In this document: in pieces, positions 50,828 to 60,204 of the stretch | Position numbering within the stretch: position 1 is the first letter of the stretch | Layout: each line of letters starts with the position of its first letter | Assembly (NCBI RefSeq): GCF_030388325.1 | Contig: NZ_CP103794.1 | Coordinates: 1,116,001 to 1,180,000 of the forward strand | Origin: Flavobacterium johnsoniae | GTDB taxonomy: Bacteria > Bacteroidota > Bacteroidia > Flavobacteriales > Flavobacteriaceae | Direction: 5' to 3' | Length of the DNA: 64,000 nucleotides | Position numbers and translations under genes: made by a program | Notes under the pieces: model-generated | Told to the model about the DNA's origin: nothing | The model's input: only the letters and a program-made list of their open reading frames with translations | Databases searched by the model: none

Positions 50828-52372
50828 ATGAAAAAACCACTTTTATTACTGGTTATGGCGCTTTGCATGCAAACTATAACCGCCCAAAAAGATGCTGTAA
50901 TTATTGCCGTGAAGAGTGATGCATCTGCACCAACAATCAATAAAAATATTTATGGTCATTTTGCCGAACATTTAGGACATTGTATTTACGGTGGATTTTT
51001 TGTTGGAGATACTTCTAAAATTCCAAATACAAACGGAGTGCGAAATGATATTATTAAAGCATTGAAAGATTTAAAAATTCCGAATTTAAGATGGCCCGGC
51101 GGATGTTTTGCCGATACATACCATTGGAAAGACGGAATTGGGCCAAAAGAACAGCGACCGACAATTGTAAATCAATGGTGGGGAGGAGTTACAGAAGATA
51201 ATAGTTTTGGAACACATGATTTTTTGAATATGTGCGAATTGCTTGGCGCTGAACCTTATTTGTCAGGAAATGTTGGTAGCGGAACCGTTCAAGAATTAGC
51301 AGACTGGGTTCAGTATACGAATTTTGGAGGTAAAAGTCCGATGAGTGATCTTCGAAGAAAAAACGGACGAACAGAACCTTGGAAAGTAAAATATTGGGGA
51401 ATTGGAAATGAAGCTTGGGGTTGCGGCGGAAATATGACAGCAGATTATTATGCAAATGAATACCGCAAGTTTGCCACTTTTATGTCAGATTGGAGTAATA
51501 CGGGAGGAATTACAAGAATTGCTTCAGGATCAAATAGTTCAGATTATAATTGGACAGAAGTTTTAATGAAAAATATTCCGTTGCATATGTTAGGTGGATT
51601 GGGAGTTCATCACTACGCTGTAATAAATTGGGACAAAAAAGAATCAGATGTTAATTTTACAGAAAAAGAATATTTCCTGACGATGCAATCTGCATTAAAA
51701 ATGGAAGAATTAGTAACTAAACATGCCGCAATTATGGATAAATACGATCCTGAGAAAAAAGTGGCAATGATTGTAGACGAATGGGGCGGTTGGTACGAAG
51801 TTCAAAAAGGAACAAATCCAGGGTTTTTATATCAGCAAAATACAATGCGTGACGCGGTTTTGGCTGGGGCAACTTTGAATATTTTCAATAATCATTCAGA
51901 TCGAGTTCGTATGGCAAATTTGGCGCAATGTGTAAATGTACTTCAAGCCGTAATTTTAACTGACAAAGCTAAAATGATTACGACTCCAACTTACAGCGTT
52001 ATGAAAATGTACAGCGTGCATCAAGATGCAAAATTGCTTCCAGTAGATTTCAAATCGCCTTCTTATACTTATAATGGCCAAACAATTCCAGCAGTTTCGG
52101 CTTCGGTTTCAAAAGATAATGCTGGAGCTATTCATATTTCATTGGTAAATATTGATGCTGTAAATAAAAACAAAATCGAAATTGACACTAAAGATCTTGG
52201 CGTGAAAAATTTTACTGGAACAATTATTACATCTCAAAAATTACAAGATTATAATTCTTTCGAAAATCCGAATAAAATTGTTCCTGTTGCTTTTAAAGGT
52301 TTTGAAAACAAAAAAGGAAAGTTAGAAATAACACTTCCACCTTTTTCTGTATTGGTTTTAGAAGGAAAATAA
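50828..52372 (+). CDS. Secreted GH51 alpha-L-arabinofuranosidase
   Basis: 514 residues with signal peptide MKKPLLLLVMALCMQTITAQ. The GH51 (beta/alpha)8 barrel shows LRWPGGCFADTYHWKDGIG, acid/base Glu in YWGIGNEAWGCGGNM and nucleophile Glu in MIVDEWGGWYEV, followed by a C-terminal beta domain (HISLVNIDAVN). It removes alpha-L-arabinofuranosyl units from arabinan, arabinoxylan or oligosaccharides, here in the periplasm. It is nine bases from the GH127 gene. An AraR-type palindrome upstream indicates arabinose induction. Confidence 0.93.
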   Translation: MKKPLLLLVMALCMQTITAQKDAVIIAVKSDASAPTINKNIYGHFAEHLGHCIYGGFFVGDTSKIPNTNGVRNDIIKALKDLKIPNLRWPGGCFADTYHWKDGIGPKEQRPTIVNQWWGGVTEDNSFGTHDFLNMCELLGAEPYLSGNVGSGTVQELADWVQYTNFGGKSPMSDLRRKNGRTEPWKVKYWGIGNEAWGCGGNMTADYYANEYRKFATFMSDWSNTGGITRIASGSNSSDYNWTEVLMKNIPLHMLGGLGVHHYAVINWDKKESDVNFTEKEYFLTMQSALKMEELVTKHAAIMDKYDPEKKVAMIVDEWGGWYEVQKGTNPGFLYQQNTMRDAVLAGATLNIFNNHSDRVRMANLAQCVNVLQAVILTDKAKMITTPTYSVMKMYSVHQDAKLLPVDFKSPSYTYNGQTIPAVSASVSKDNAGAIHISLVNIDAVNKNKIEIDTKDLGVKNFTGTIITSQKLQDYNSFENPNKIVPVAFKGFENKKGKLEITLPPFSVLVLEGK

Positions 52373-52381
52373 TACGATAGA

Positions 52382-54361
52382 ATGAAAAAGTATATTTTTT
52401 ATTTATTGATTTTCTGCTTGTCGATTTTGATTTCCTGTAAAGAAACCAAAAACAATTTGGTGCAATCTGATGATAAAACGTCTGTGTTAAAAGCGGGATA
52501 TCAAATCGAACCGGTTAACATTCAAAATGTAAAATTGACCGATTCTTTTTGGCTTCCAATTATCAAAAGAGTACAAGAAATCACGATTCAATATGCGATA
52601 AAAAAATGCGATGAAGAAGGACGTTTTGAGAATTTTTTAATTGCAGGAAAACAAAAAACAGGAACAACAAGAGGCGAAATGCCTTTTGATGATACCGATG
52701 TTTATAAGATTATCGAAGGCGCTTCGAATACTTTAATCAGTGCACCAAATCCGAAACTGGAAAGAGTTCTGGATTCGATGATTGCCATTGTAAAAATTGG
52801 TCAGGAACCAGACGGATATATTACAACTTGGAGAACTATAAATCCAGCAAAACCGCCTGCAACTTGGGTTCCCGTTATTGAAGGAAAACGTTGGGAATCG
52901 TTGCAGATTAGCCACGAATTATATAATCCAGGACATTTAATTGAAGCAGCAATTGTACATTATGAAGCAACTGGAAAAACTAATTTTCTGGAAATCGCCA
53001 TAAAAGCTGCCGATATGCTGGTTCGAACTTTTGGCGATAATCCAGGACAAGTAAAAGGCGTTCCGGGACATCAAATTGTAGAAACGGGTTTGCTGAAATT
53101 GTATCAGATTACGGGAAAAAAAGAATATCTAAATCTGGCAAAATATTATTTAGACAATCGCGGAAATCCAAATAATCATAAATTGTATGGAGAATATGCG
53201 CAAGATCATATGCCAATTTTAGAACAAAAAGAAGCTGTTGGTCATGCCGTAAGAGCGGTGTATATGTACGCGGGAATGACAGATATTGTGGCTTTGATGA
53301 AAGATAAAGGTTATGAAAATGCCGTAAATAATCTGTGGGAAAACATGGTAAACAAAAAAATGTATATCACAGGCGGAATTGGTTCCAGACACGACGGCGA
53401 AGCTTTTGGAGCAAATTACGAATTGCCAAATTTAACCGCATATAATGAAACGTGTGCTGCAATTGGCGATGTATATTGGAATCACAGATTGCATAATTTA
53501 TACGGAGCTTCTAAGTATTTTGATGTTATCGAAAGAACAATGTACAACGGATTAATATCGGGAATTTCGCTTGACGGAAAACAATTTTTCTACCCAAATG
53601 CGTTGGAAGCAGATGGCGTTTACAAATCAAATCGCGGCTCTTGCACACGACAAGGTTGGTTTGACTGTTCTTGCTGTCCAACCAATTTGATTCGTTTTAT
53701 TCCGTCAATTCCGGGATTGATTTATTCGAAAACAAACGATGTTTTGTATGTCAATTTATATGCTTCGAACAATGCCTCTTTCCAATTAGGGAAAACAGAT
53801 TTACAGATTTCACAACAGACTTCTTATCCTTGGAATGGGAAAATTGCGATTTCGGTCAATCCAAAAAAAGAAAGTCAGTTTACCATTAAATTTCGTGTTC
53901 CGGGTTGGTCTAGAAATGAAGTTTTGCCTGGAGATTTATACAGTTATAAAAAGGCTTCAACTCAAAAAGCAACAATTAGTTTAAATGGAGAAACTCTAGC
54001 AATTCAGCCAGAAAATGGTTATTTCAACATTAATAGAAAGTGGAAAAAAGGAGATAAAATTAGCCTTAATCTTCCGATGGATGTTCAAGAAGTGCAGACG
54101 AGTTCAAAAGTTGTAACGAATGCAAACAAAGTTTCTTTAGAATACGGACCAATAGTTTATGCGGTTGAAGAAATGGATAACAAAAACAACTTCGATAAAA
54201 TTGATATAAGCGCTTCTGATACTTTCAAAGTAAAAAAAGAAGCTAATTTATTGCAAGGAGTAAATGTAATTGAGAACTCAAAGTTGAAAGCAATTCCATA
54301 TTATTCTTGGTCAAATCGAGGAGTTGGAAAAATGAAAGTTTGGTTAGATTATAAGAACTGA
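52382..54361 (+). CDS. GH127 beta-L-arabinofuranosidase lipoprotein
   Basis: 659 residues. The lipoprotein signal LLIFCLSILISCKET is followed by an (alpha/alpha)6 barrel of the former DUF1680 family: GEMPFDDTDVYKIIEGAS, GHLIEAAIVHYEATG and YNETCAAIGDVYWNHRL. The zinc-thiolate active site is visible in GWFDCSCCPTNLIRF, whose Cys cluster includes the nucleophile. The C-terminal half is beta-sandwich. It removes beta-L-arabinofuranose, for example from hydroxyproline-rich glycoproteins, complementing the alpha-specific GH51 just upstream. Both enzymes feed the araBDA genes that follow. Confidence 0.92.
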   Translation: MKKYIFYLLIFCLSILISCKETKNNLVQSDDKTSVLKAGYQIEPVNIQNVKLTDSFWLPIIKRVQEITIQYAIKKCDEEGRFENFLIAGKQKTGTTRGEMPFDDTDVYKIIEGASNTLISAPNPKLERVLDSMIAIVKIGQEPDGYITTWRTINPAKPPATWVPVIEGKRWESLQISHELYNPGHLIEAAIVHYEATGKTNFLEIAIKAADMLVRTFGDNPGQVKGVPGHQIVETGLLKLYQITGKKEYLNLAKYYLDNRGNPNNHKLYGEYAQDHMPILEQKEAVGHAVRAVYMYAGMTDIVALMKDKGYENAVNNLWENMVNKKMYITGGIGSRHDGEAFGANYELPNLTAYNETCAAIGDVYWNHRLHNLYGASKYFDVIERTMYNGLISGISLDGKQFFYPNALEADGVYKSNRGSCTRQGWFDCSCCPTNLIRFIPSIPGLIYSKTNDVLYVNLYASNNASFQLGKTDLQISQQTSYPWNGKIAISVNPKKESQFTIKFRVPGWSRNEVLPGDLYSYKKASTQKATISLNGETLAIQPENGYFNINRKWKKGDKISLNLPMDVQEVQTSSKVVTNANKVSLEYGPIVYAVEEMDNKNNFDKIDISASDTFKVKKEANLLQGVNVIENSKLKAIPYYSWSNRGVGKMKVWLDYKN

Positions 54362-54392
54362 AAATAGATTGTAGAAACAAGAGACAAGATTT

Positions 54393-54439
54393 CACAGATT
54401 AAAAGGATTAAAAAAGGATTTAAATTCTTTTAATCTGTG
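54393..54439. repeat. Inverted repeat of the CACAGATTAAAAG family
   Basis: CACAGATTAAAAG (54393-54405) pairs perfectly with 54427-54439. It is the same arm family that forms the outer arms of the composite elements near 38.2, 41.8 and 42.8 kb, here without the inner 67-bp unit. It follows the GH127 gene by about 30 bases and may act as a processing or stop signal; the tail after it is A-rich rather than T-rich. Confidence 0.7.
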
Positions 54440-54520
54440 GCAAAAAAATAAAATTCAGTACGATTTTAAAGCACGATTCAATAACGATTTGAAGATTAAG
54501 CTGAAATAATCGCAACATTA

Positions 54521-54541
54521 TAAATGTATTGTTAACATTTA
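54521..54541. promoter_or_regulatory. AraR-type operator, distal site upstream of araB
   Basis: TAAATGT-N7-ACATTTA with perfect 7-bp arms; the match extends to 8 bp (ATAAATGT / ACATTTAT). Its centre is 89 bases upstream of the centre of the proximal site (54610-54630). Between them 54556-54585 holds a looser palindrome (AAATGC-N9-GCATTT) with a similar half-site. Confidence 0.7.
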
Positions 54542-54609
54542 TTTTTTAAAAAGATGCTAAAATGCTGTTTTAATGCATTTATAGCAAAAATTAATTATGC
54601 AATTTCAAT

Positions 54610-54630
54610 TAAGTGTTTTTTGTACACTTA
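54610..54630. promoter_or_regulatory. AraR-type operator overlapping the araB promoter
   Basis: TAAGTGT-N7-ACACTTA, perfect 7-bp arms. It overlaps the TTG (54620-54622) of the araB promoter, so binding would block RNA polymerase. Confidence 0.72.
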
Positions 54631-54653
54631 TAAAATATTTATATCTATATTTG
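54620..54653 (+). promoter_or_regulatory. Promoter of the araBDA operon
   Basis: TTG at 54620-54622 and TATATTTG at 54646-54653 are separated by 23 bases, within the range known for Flavobacterium promoters. The likely transcription start is near 54660, giving a short leader before ATG 54678. It is the strongest promoter-like sequence of the arabinose region. Confidence 0.65.
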
Positions 54654-54677
54654 TCAATATTTTAAAAATAAAATAGA

Positions 54678-56369
54678 ATGAAAAATTATGTAATAGGATT
54701 GGACTACGGAACAGATTCTGTTCGTGCGGTGCTGATTGACGCTGAAAATGGACAAGAGTTGGCATCGAATGTTTCTCATTACAAAAGATGGAAAAACAAA
54801 CAATATTGTGACGCATCGATAAACCAATTTCGTCAGCATCCTTTGGATCATATCGAAGGATTGGAAATTACAATTCAAAATGTAGTTAAAGAAAGTAAAG
54901 TTGATCCTTCTTTAGTAAAAGGAATTTGTATTGACACAACGGGATCTTCTCCGGTTCCAGTTACAAAAGACGGAACGCCATTGGCATTGACAAAAGGTTT
55001 TGAAGAAAATCCAAATGCGATGATGGTTTTATGGAAAGACCATACTTCTATAAATGAAGCAAACGAAATCAACGAATTAGCAGTTAGTTGGGGCGGAGAA
55101 GACGTTACAAAATATGTTGGAGGAATTTATTCTTCGGAATGGTTTTGGGCAAAAATTCTTCACATTGCAAGACAAGATGAAGCAGTTCGAAATGCAGCGC
55201 ACACTTGGATGGAACACTGCGATTTAATGACGTATTTGTTGATTGAAGATAAAGATTTAAAAACCTTCAAAAGAAGCCGTTGCGCAGCTGGACACAAAGC
55301 GATGTGGCATACAGGCTGGAACGGACTTCCTCCAGTTGAATTCTTAGAAAAATTACATCCGTATTTGGCTCAACTTCGCGGAAACTTATATGATGAAACG
55401 TATACATCAGATTTAGTTGCTGGAAAACTAAGTCAAGAATGGGCAGATCGTTTAGGACTTTCGACAGAAACAGTTGTGGCTGTTGGAACTTTTGATGCAC
55501 ATTCTGGAGCAGTTGGAGCTAAAATCGAAGAAAACACTTTAGTTCGCGTTATGGGAACTTCAACTTGTGATATTCTAGTTGGTTCTTATGATGAAGTGGG
55601 AACAAAAACCGTTCGCGGAATCTGCGGACAAGTTGATGGTTCGGTTATTCCAGGATTTATTGGTTTAGAAGCTGGACAATCTGCTTTTGGAGATTTATTG
55701 GCTTGGTACAAAGAACTTTTAATGTGGCCGACAGAACATTTATTAGGTTCTTCAAATCTTTTAAATGATGCTCAAAAAGACCAATTAAGAGAAGAATTCA
55801 GCGATAAATTAATTGTAGAATTAACGAAAGAAGCAGAGAAAATTCCAGTTTCAGAAAGCCTTCCAATTGCCCTAGACTGGATTAACGGACGTAGAACTCC
55901 AGATGCCAATCAGGAAGTGAAAAGCGCGATTTCGAACCTTTCTTTAGGAACAAAAGCGCCTCATATTTTTAAAGCTTTAGTAAACGCAATTTGTTTTGGA
56001 GCGAAGAAAATTGTAGATCGTTTTGAAGAAGAAGGCGTAAAAATTGACAGCGTTATCGGAATTGGCGGTGTGGCTCGTAAATCTCCTTTTATCATGCAGA
56101 CTTTGGCAAACGTTTTAAACAAGCCAATTAAAATTGCAGCTTCAGACCAAACTCCTGCTTTAGGTGCGGCAATTTATGCAGCTGTTGCAGCTGGAATTTA
56201 TCCAAACGTAATCGAAGCAAGCCAAAAAATCGGAAGTGATTTTGATGGAGAATATTTCCCTCAGACCGATAAAGTAGAAGCGTATCATAAACTGCTTTTA
56301 GCATACGAACAATTGAGTGCTTTTGCAGATCCAACCATTAAAATTTCTCAAAATGAGTTCTCTTTATAA
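54678..56369 (+). CDS. araB: Ribulokinase
   Basis: 563 residues of the FGGY kinase family. The N-terminal YVIGLDYGTDSVRAVLIDAENG is the phosphate-binding start; MGTSTCDILVG and GQSAFGDLLAWYK are ribulokinase-type. The C-terminal FGGY signature region is GVKIDSVIGIGGVARKSPFIMQTLAN with DQTPALGAAIYAAVAAG. It phosphorylates L-ribulose made by AraA. The 3' end overlaps araD by 17 bases, so the two are translationally coupled. Confidence 0.94.
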   Translation: MKNYVIGLDYGTDSVRAVLIDAENGQELASNVSHYKRWKNKQYCDASINQFRQHPLDHIEGLEITIQNVVKESKVDPSLVKGICIDTTGSSPVPVTKDGTPLALTKGFEENPNAMMVLWKDHTSINEANEINELAVSWGGEDVTKYVGGIYSSEWFWAKILHIARQDEAVRNAAHTWMEHCDLMTYLLIEDKDLKTFKRSRCAAGHKAMWHTGWNGLPPVEFLEKLHPYLAQLRGNLYDETYTSDLVAGKLSQEWADRLGLSTETVVAVGTFDAHSGAVGAKIEENTLVRVMGTSTCDILVGSYDEVGTKTVRGICGQVDGSVIPGFIGLEAGQSAFGDLLAWYKELLMWPTEHLLGSSNLLNDAQKDQLREEFSDKLIVELTKEAEKIPVSESLPIALDWINGRRTPDANQEVKSAISNLSLGTKAPHIFKALVNAICFGAKKIVDRFEEEGVKIDSVIGIGGVARKSPFIMQTLANVLNKPIKIAASDQTPALGAAIYAAVAAGIYPNVIEASQKIGSDFDGEYFPQTDKVEAYHKLLLAYEQLSAFADPTIKISQNEFSL

Positions 56370-57054
56370 AGATTTAAAACAAGAATGTTACGAAGCCAAC
56401 ATGCAATTAAATGCACTGAATTTGGTGGTGTATACTTTCGGAAATGTGAGCGCTGTTGACAGAAAAAATGGTGTTTTTGCCATTAAACCAAGCGGTGTTC
56501 CTTACGAAGATTTAAAACCGGAAGATATCGTAATTGTCGATTTTGATAATAACGTTATTGAAGGAACTATGCGTCCGTCATCAGACACGAAAACGCATGC
56601 TTATTTATATAAAAACTGGCCAAATATTGGAGGCGTTGCACATACGCACGCAACGTATTCTGTAGCTTGGGCGCAGTCTCAGCAAGATATTCCAATTTTT
56701 GGAACAACGCATGCAGATCATTTAACAGCTGATATTCCGTGCGCACCGCCAATGGCAGATCATTTAATCGAAGGAAACTACGAACACAATACGGGAATTC
56801 AGATTCTAGATTGTTTCAAAGAAAAGAATCTTTCTTACGAAGAAGTAGAAATGGTTTTAATTGGAAATCACGGTCCGTTTGCATGGGGAAAAAACGCTGC
56901 AAAAGCAGTTTACAACAGTAAAGTTTTAGAAGTTGTGGCAGAAATGGCTTATCTGACTTTACAAATCAACCCAAACGCACCAAGATTAAAAGATTCATTA
57001 ATAAAGAAACATTACAACCGCAAACACGGAAAAGATTCGTATTACGGACAGTAG
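56353..57054 (+). CDS. araD: L-ribulose-5-phosphate 4-epimerase
   Basis: 233 residues from ATG 56353 (MSSLYKDLKQECYEANMQL), inside the araB 3' end; the longer frame start at 56317 is not family-like. The class II aldolase/adducin fold with its zinc His residues is visible in VAHTHATYSVAWAQ and FGTTHADHLTADIPCAPP and in VLIGNHGPFAWGKNA. It converts L-ribulose-5-phosphate to D-xylulose-5-phosphate, which enters the pentose phosphate pathway. Confidence 0.94.
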   Translation: MSSLYKDLKQECYEANMQLNALNLVVYTFGNVSAVDRKNGVFAIKPSGVPYEDLKPEDIVIVDFDNNVIEGTMRPSSDTKTHAYLYKNWPNIGGVAHTHATYSVAWAQSQQDIPIFGTTHADHLTADIPCAPPMADHLIEGNYEHNTGIQILDCFKEKNLSYEEVEMVLIGNHGPFAWGKNAAKAVYNSKVLEVVAEMAYLTLQINPNAPRLKDSLIKKHYNRKHGKDSYYGQ

Positions 57055-57061
57055 AAATTTT

Positions 57062-57128
57062 GTTTCAGGTTTCAGGTTTTTTTTGTTTCAGGTTGTTGGA
57101 ACGTAACTTGAAACCTGAAACCTGAAAC
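57062..57128. repeat. Inverted repeat built of TTTCAGG units between araD and araA
   Basis: GTTTCAGGTTTCAGGTTT (57062-57079) pairs perfectly over 18 bp with 57111-57128. Further copies of TTGAAAC/GTTTCA words follow up to 57200. The spacer separates araD from araA in an otherwise compact operon, so the hairpin may affect relative expression or mRNA stability. Confidence 0.75.
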
Positions 57129-57214
57129 TTGAAACAAATAATAAATAACAAAAGTTTTCCGAATTTCAACAACTTGAAACTTGAAACAAAGAAAACTTGA
57201 AACAAAATAAAAAA

Positions 57215-58723
57215 ATGATAGATATATCTCAAAAAGAAGTATGGTTTGTAGTAGGAAGCCAAGAATTATATGGTGAAGAAACGCTTAGAAAAGTAGCAGA
57301 ACATTCACAGATTATTGCAAAAGGATTAGATGCTTCGTCTTCAATTCCGGTAAAAGTAGTTTATAAAGATGTGGTAAAATCACCTTCGCAGATTCTTGAT
57401 GTTTGTTTGGCAGCAAACTCTGCTAAAAACTGTATCGGAATTATTGCTTGGATGCATACTTTCTCTCCAGCAAAAATGTGGATTGGCGGATTAAATATCC
57501 TTAAAAAACCATTGTGCCACTTGCATACACAATACAATGCTGAAATTCCGTGGGGAAGCATCGACATGGATTTCATGAATTTAAATCAATCGGCACACGG
57601 AGATCGTGAATTCGGTTTTATCATGTCTAGATTACGTAAAAAACGTAAAGTTGTAGTTGGACATTGGGAAGACCAAAGAGTTCAAAAACAATTAGGAATC
57701 TGGTCAAGAGTGGTTTTAGGATGGGACGAACTTCAAAACCTAAAAGTAGCTCGTATTGGAGACAATATGCGTGAAGTTGCCGTAACAGAAGGTGACAAAG
57801 TGGAAGCGCAAATTCGTTTCGGAATGTCTGTAAACGGATATGATTCTTCAGATGTTACAAAGCACATTGAAAAAGTAACAGACAAAGAATTAAACGATTT
57901 ATTAGCAGTTTACGAACAATCATACAACTTAACTGACTCTTTAAAAGAAGGCGGTGCACAAAGAAGTTCATTAGTTGAAGCAGCAAAAATCGAATTAGGA
58001 TTAAGAGCTTTCCTTGAAGAAGGAGGTTTCGGAGCTTTCACAGATACATTTGAAAACCTTGGTGTTTGGAAACAATTACCAGGAATCGCAACCCAAAGAT
58101 TAATGGCCGATGGTTATGGTTTTGGTGGAGAAGGAGACTGGAAAACAGCTGCAATGGTTCGTGCATTAAAAGTAATGTGTGTAGGTTTAGAAGGAGGAAC
58201 TTCTTTCATGGAAGATTATACGTACCACTTCACGCCACAAAAATCATATGTTTTAGGTTCTCACATGTTAGAAATCTGTCCATCTATTGCTGACGGAAAA
58301 CCTTCTTGCGAAGTTCATCCGTTAGGAATTGGAGGAAAAGAAGATCCAGCTCGTTTGGTGTTTAATTCGCCTGCAGGAGACGCAATCAATGTTTCTTTGG
58401 TTGATATGGGAACACGTTTCCGTTTAATTGTAAACGAAGTTGAAGCAATTAAACCAATGGCAGAATTACCAAAACTTCCAGTTGCACGTGTTCTTTGGGA
58501 TTGTAAACCAAATTTAGAAGTTGCTGCAACAGCTTGGATTTTGGCTGGTGGAGCGCATCACACAGTTTACAGTCAGTCGATTACAACAGAATATATGGAA
58601 GATTTCGCAGACATCGCAGGAATCGAATTATTAGTTATTGACGAAAAAACAACGGTAAGAGAGTTTAAAGATAAAATTAACGCCAACGAAGCATATTTCC
58701 ATTTGTTTCAGCATGGACTATAA
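57215..58723 (+). CDS. araA: L-arabinose isomerase
   Basis: 502 residues from ATG 57215 ([24 protein letters not shown]). An in-frame TTG at 57197 lies within spacer repeats and is rejected. The family blocks are [48 protein letters not shown], the metal-ligand Glu in [14 protein letters not shown] and [24 protein letters not shown]. It interconverts L-arabinose and L-ribulose in the cytoplasm. Length matches the family. Confidence 0.95.
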   Translation: MIDISQKEVWFVVGSQELYGEETLRKVAEHSQIIAKGLDASSSIPVKVVYKDVVKSPSQILDVCLAANSAKNCIGIIAWMHTFSPAKMWIGGLNILKKPLCHLHTQYNAEIPWGSIDMDFMNLNQSAHGDREFGFIMSRLRKKRKVVVGHWEDQRVQKQLGIWSRVVLGWDELQNLKVARIGDNMREVAVTEGDKVEAQIRFGMSVNGYDSSDVTKHIEKVTDKELNDLLAVYEQSYNLTDSLKEGGAQRSSLVEAAKIELGLRAFLEEGGFGAFTDTFENLGVWKQLPGIATQRLMADGYGFGGEGDWKTAAMVRALKVMCVGLEGGTSFMEDYTYHFTPQKSYVLGSHMLEICPSIADGKPSCEVHPLGIGGKEDPARLVFNSPAGDAINVSLVDMGTRFRLIVNEVEAIKPMAELPKLPVARVLWDCKPNLEVAATAWILAGGAHHTVYSQSITTEYMEDFADIAGIELLVIDEKTTVREFKDKINANEAYFHLFQHGL

Positions 58724-58726
58724 ATT

Positions 58727-58798
58727 AGTCAAAAGTTGAAAGTCATAAAGTCCGAAAGTTTTAGTTACTTTGAAGAAAAGACTTTATGACTTTTGACT
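58727..58798. repeat. Inverted repeat between araA and the second aldose epimerase
   Basis: The inner arms GTCATAAAGTC (58742-58752) pair with 58780-58790, extended by outer AGTCAAAAG (58727-58735) with 58790-58798. Its sequence (AGTCATAAAGTC / AAAAGTC words) is unrelated to the other spacer repeats, though its design is the same. Confidence 0.7.
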
Positions 58799-58831
58799 TT
58801 AAAACTTTACTAACTAAAAAATAAACCATTT

Positions 58832-60016
58832 ATGAATGTATTAAAACGTTGTGTTTTCGGATTAAGCCTTTTGAGTTTGGCTGCAGTTTCAGTTCAATGT
58901 AAAGGCGATAAAAAAGCTGACACAGAAAAAGTTGCTACTGATGAAAAAGCTTTAGTAACGATTGAAAAATCTGAATACGGAACCACTGCAAAAGGTGAAA
59001 AAGTGGACAGCTATAAACTGAAAAACCAAAATGGGATGGAAGTGGATATCATCACTTTTGGTGGAAGAATTACAGATTTGAAAGTGCCAAATAAAGCGGG
59101 TGTTTCAGAAAATGTAGTAATTGGCTTTAATTCTTTGGCACAATACGAAAAAGAAAATCCTTTCTTCGGAGCTTTAATTGGAAGATACGGAAATAGAATT
59201 GCAAAAGGAAAATTTTCGCTTGACGAAAAAGAATATCAGTTGGCAATCAACAATGCGCCAAATGCTTTGCACGGCGGACCACAAGGATTTTTTAATGTGG
59301 TTTGGAAAGCAGATGAGGTTAAATCTGGTGAAACAGCTTCTTTAAAATTGTCTTATTTAAGTAAAGATATGGAAGAAGGTTATCCTGGAAATCTGAAAGT
59401 TTTTGTGACTTATACATTGACAAATGACAATCAATTAGAAGTTTTGTATGAAGCGACAACAGATAAAAAAACGGTTGTTAATTTGACACAGCATTCTTAT
59501 TTCAATTTATCAGGAGATTTTACAAAAACAATCTTAGATCACGAATTGACTTTAAATGCTGATAAATTAGTTCCAGTTGATGCAACATTAATTCCTACAG
59601 GAAAATTAGATGATGTGGCTGGAACTCCTTTTGATTTCAGAACTCCAAAATTAATTGGAAAAGATATCAATGCTAAAAATGAGCAGCTAGAAAGAGGAAA
59701 AGGTTACGATCATTGCTGGGTATTGAACAATCCTGAAAAAGGAAAAACAATTATTGCAAAAGTATACCATGCAGCAAGCGGAAGAGTTATGGAAATGACA
59801 ACAGACGAACCTGGAATTCAGTTCTATTCTGGAAATTTCCTTGACGGAACTTTACCAATGCCAAACGGAGGAACTTTTGCTCACAGAACAGGATTATGTC
59901 TAGAAACAGAACATTATCCAGATTCTCCAAACCAGAAAAATTTCCCAACAACGGTTTTAAACCCGGGAGAAAATTATAAAACGAAAACTACATTTAAGTT
60001 CTCAGTGAAGAAATAA
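58832..60016 (+). CDS. Exported aldose 1-epimerase (mutarotase), lipoprotein-like signal
   Basis: 394 residues. The N-terminal MNVLKRCVFGLSLLSLAAVSVQCKGDKK is a signal with a Cys at residue 23, probably lipidated, so the enzyme acts outside the cytoplasm. The mutarotase residues are IGRYGNRIAKGKFSL, ALHGGPQGFFNVVW, NLTQHSYFNLSGD (His) and GLCLETEHYPDSPNQ (Glu). In the arabinose operon it should equilibrate anomers of the sugar released by GH51/GH127 before uptake. A strong terminator follows. Confidence 0.9.
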   Translation: MNVLKRCVFGLSLLSLAAVSVQCKGDKKADTEKVATDEKALVTIEKSEYGTTAKGEKVDSYKLKNQNGMEVDIITFGGRITDLKVPNKAGVSENVVIGFNSLAQYEKENPFFGALIGRYGNRIAKGKFSLDEKEYQLAINNAPNALHGGPQGFFNVVWKADEVKSGETASLKLSYLSKDMEEGYPGNLKVFVTYTLTNDNQLEVLYEATTDKKTVVNLTQHSYFNLSGDFTKTILDHELTLNADKLVPVDATLIPTGKLDDVAGTPFDFRTPKLIGKDINAKNEQLERGKGYDHCWVLNNPEKGKTIIAKVYHAASGRVMEMTTDEPGIQFYSGNFLDGTLPMPNGGTFAHRTGLCLETEHYPDSPNQKNFPTTVLNPGENYKTKTTFKFSVKK

Positions 60017-60044
60017 TTTAGAATTTGTTAATTAGTTTAGTTCT

Positions 60045-60082
60045 TTAAAAAACCTCGAAAGCATTACTTTCGAGGTTTTTTT
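60045..60082 (+). terminator. Terminator of the arabinose operon
   Basis: AAAAACCTCGAAAG pairs with CTTTCGAGGTTTTT around a 5-base loop, followed by a T-run, about 30 bases after the epimerase stop codon. Confidence 0.88.
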
Positions 60083-60112
60083 ATTTACGATTTAAATAAA
60101 GTAATTTTTTTG

Positions 60113-60169
60113 AATCTCGCAAAGGCGCAGAGCCGCAAAGTTTTAATTTCTTGGCGACTTTGCGAGATT
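60113..60169. repeat. Inverted repeat, CTCGCAAAG family, third copy
   Basis: AATCTCGCAAAGGCGC at 60113 pairs, with mismatches, with the complement ending CTTTGCGAGATT at 60169. The right arm is shorter than in the copies at 18671 and 31100. It lies between the arabinose terminator and the OsmC gene. Confidence 0.65.
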
Positions 60170-60204
60170 AATTCTTTTAACGTTTAAAATCTTAACTTAG
60201 CAAA

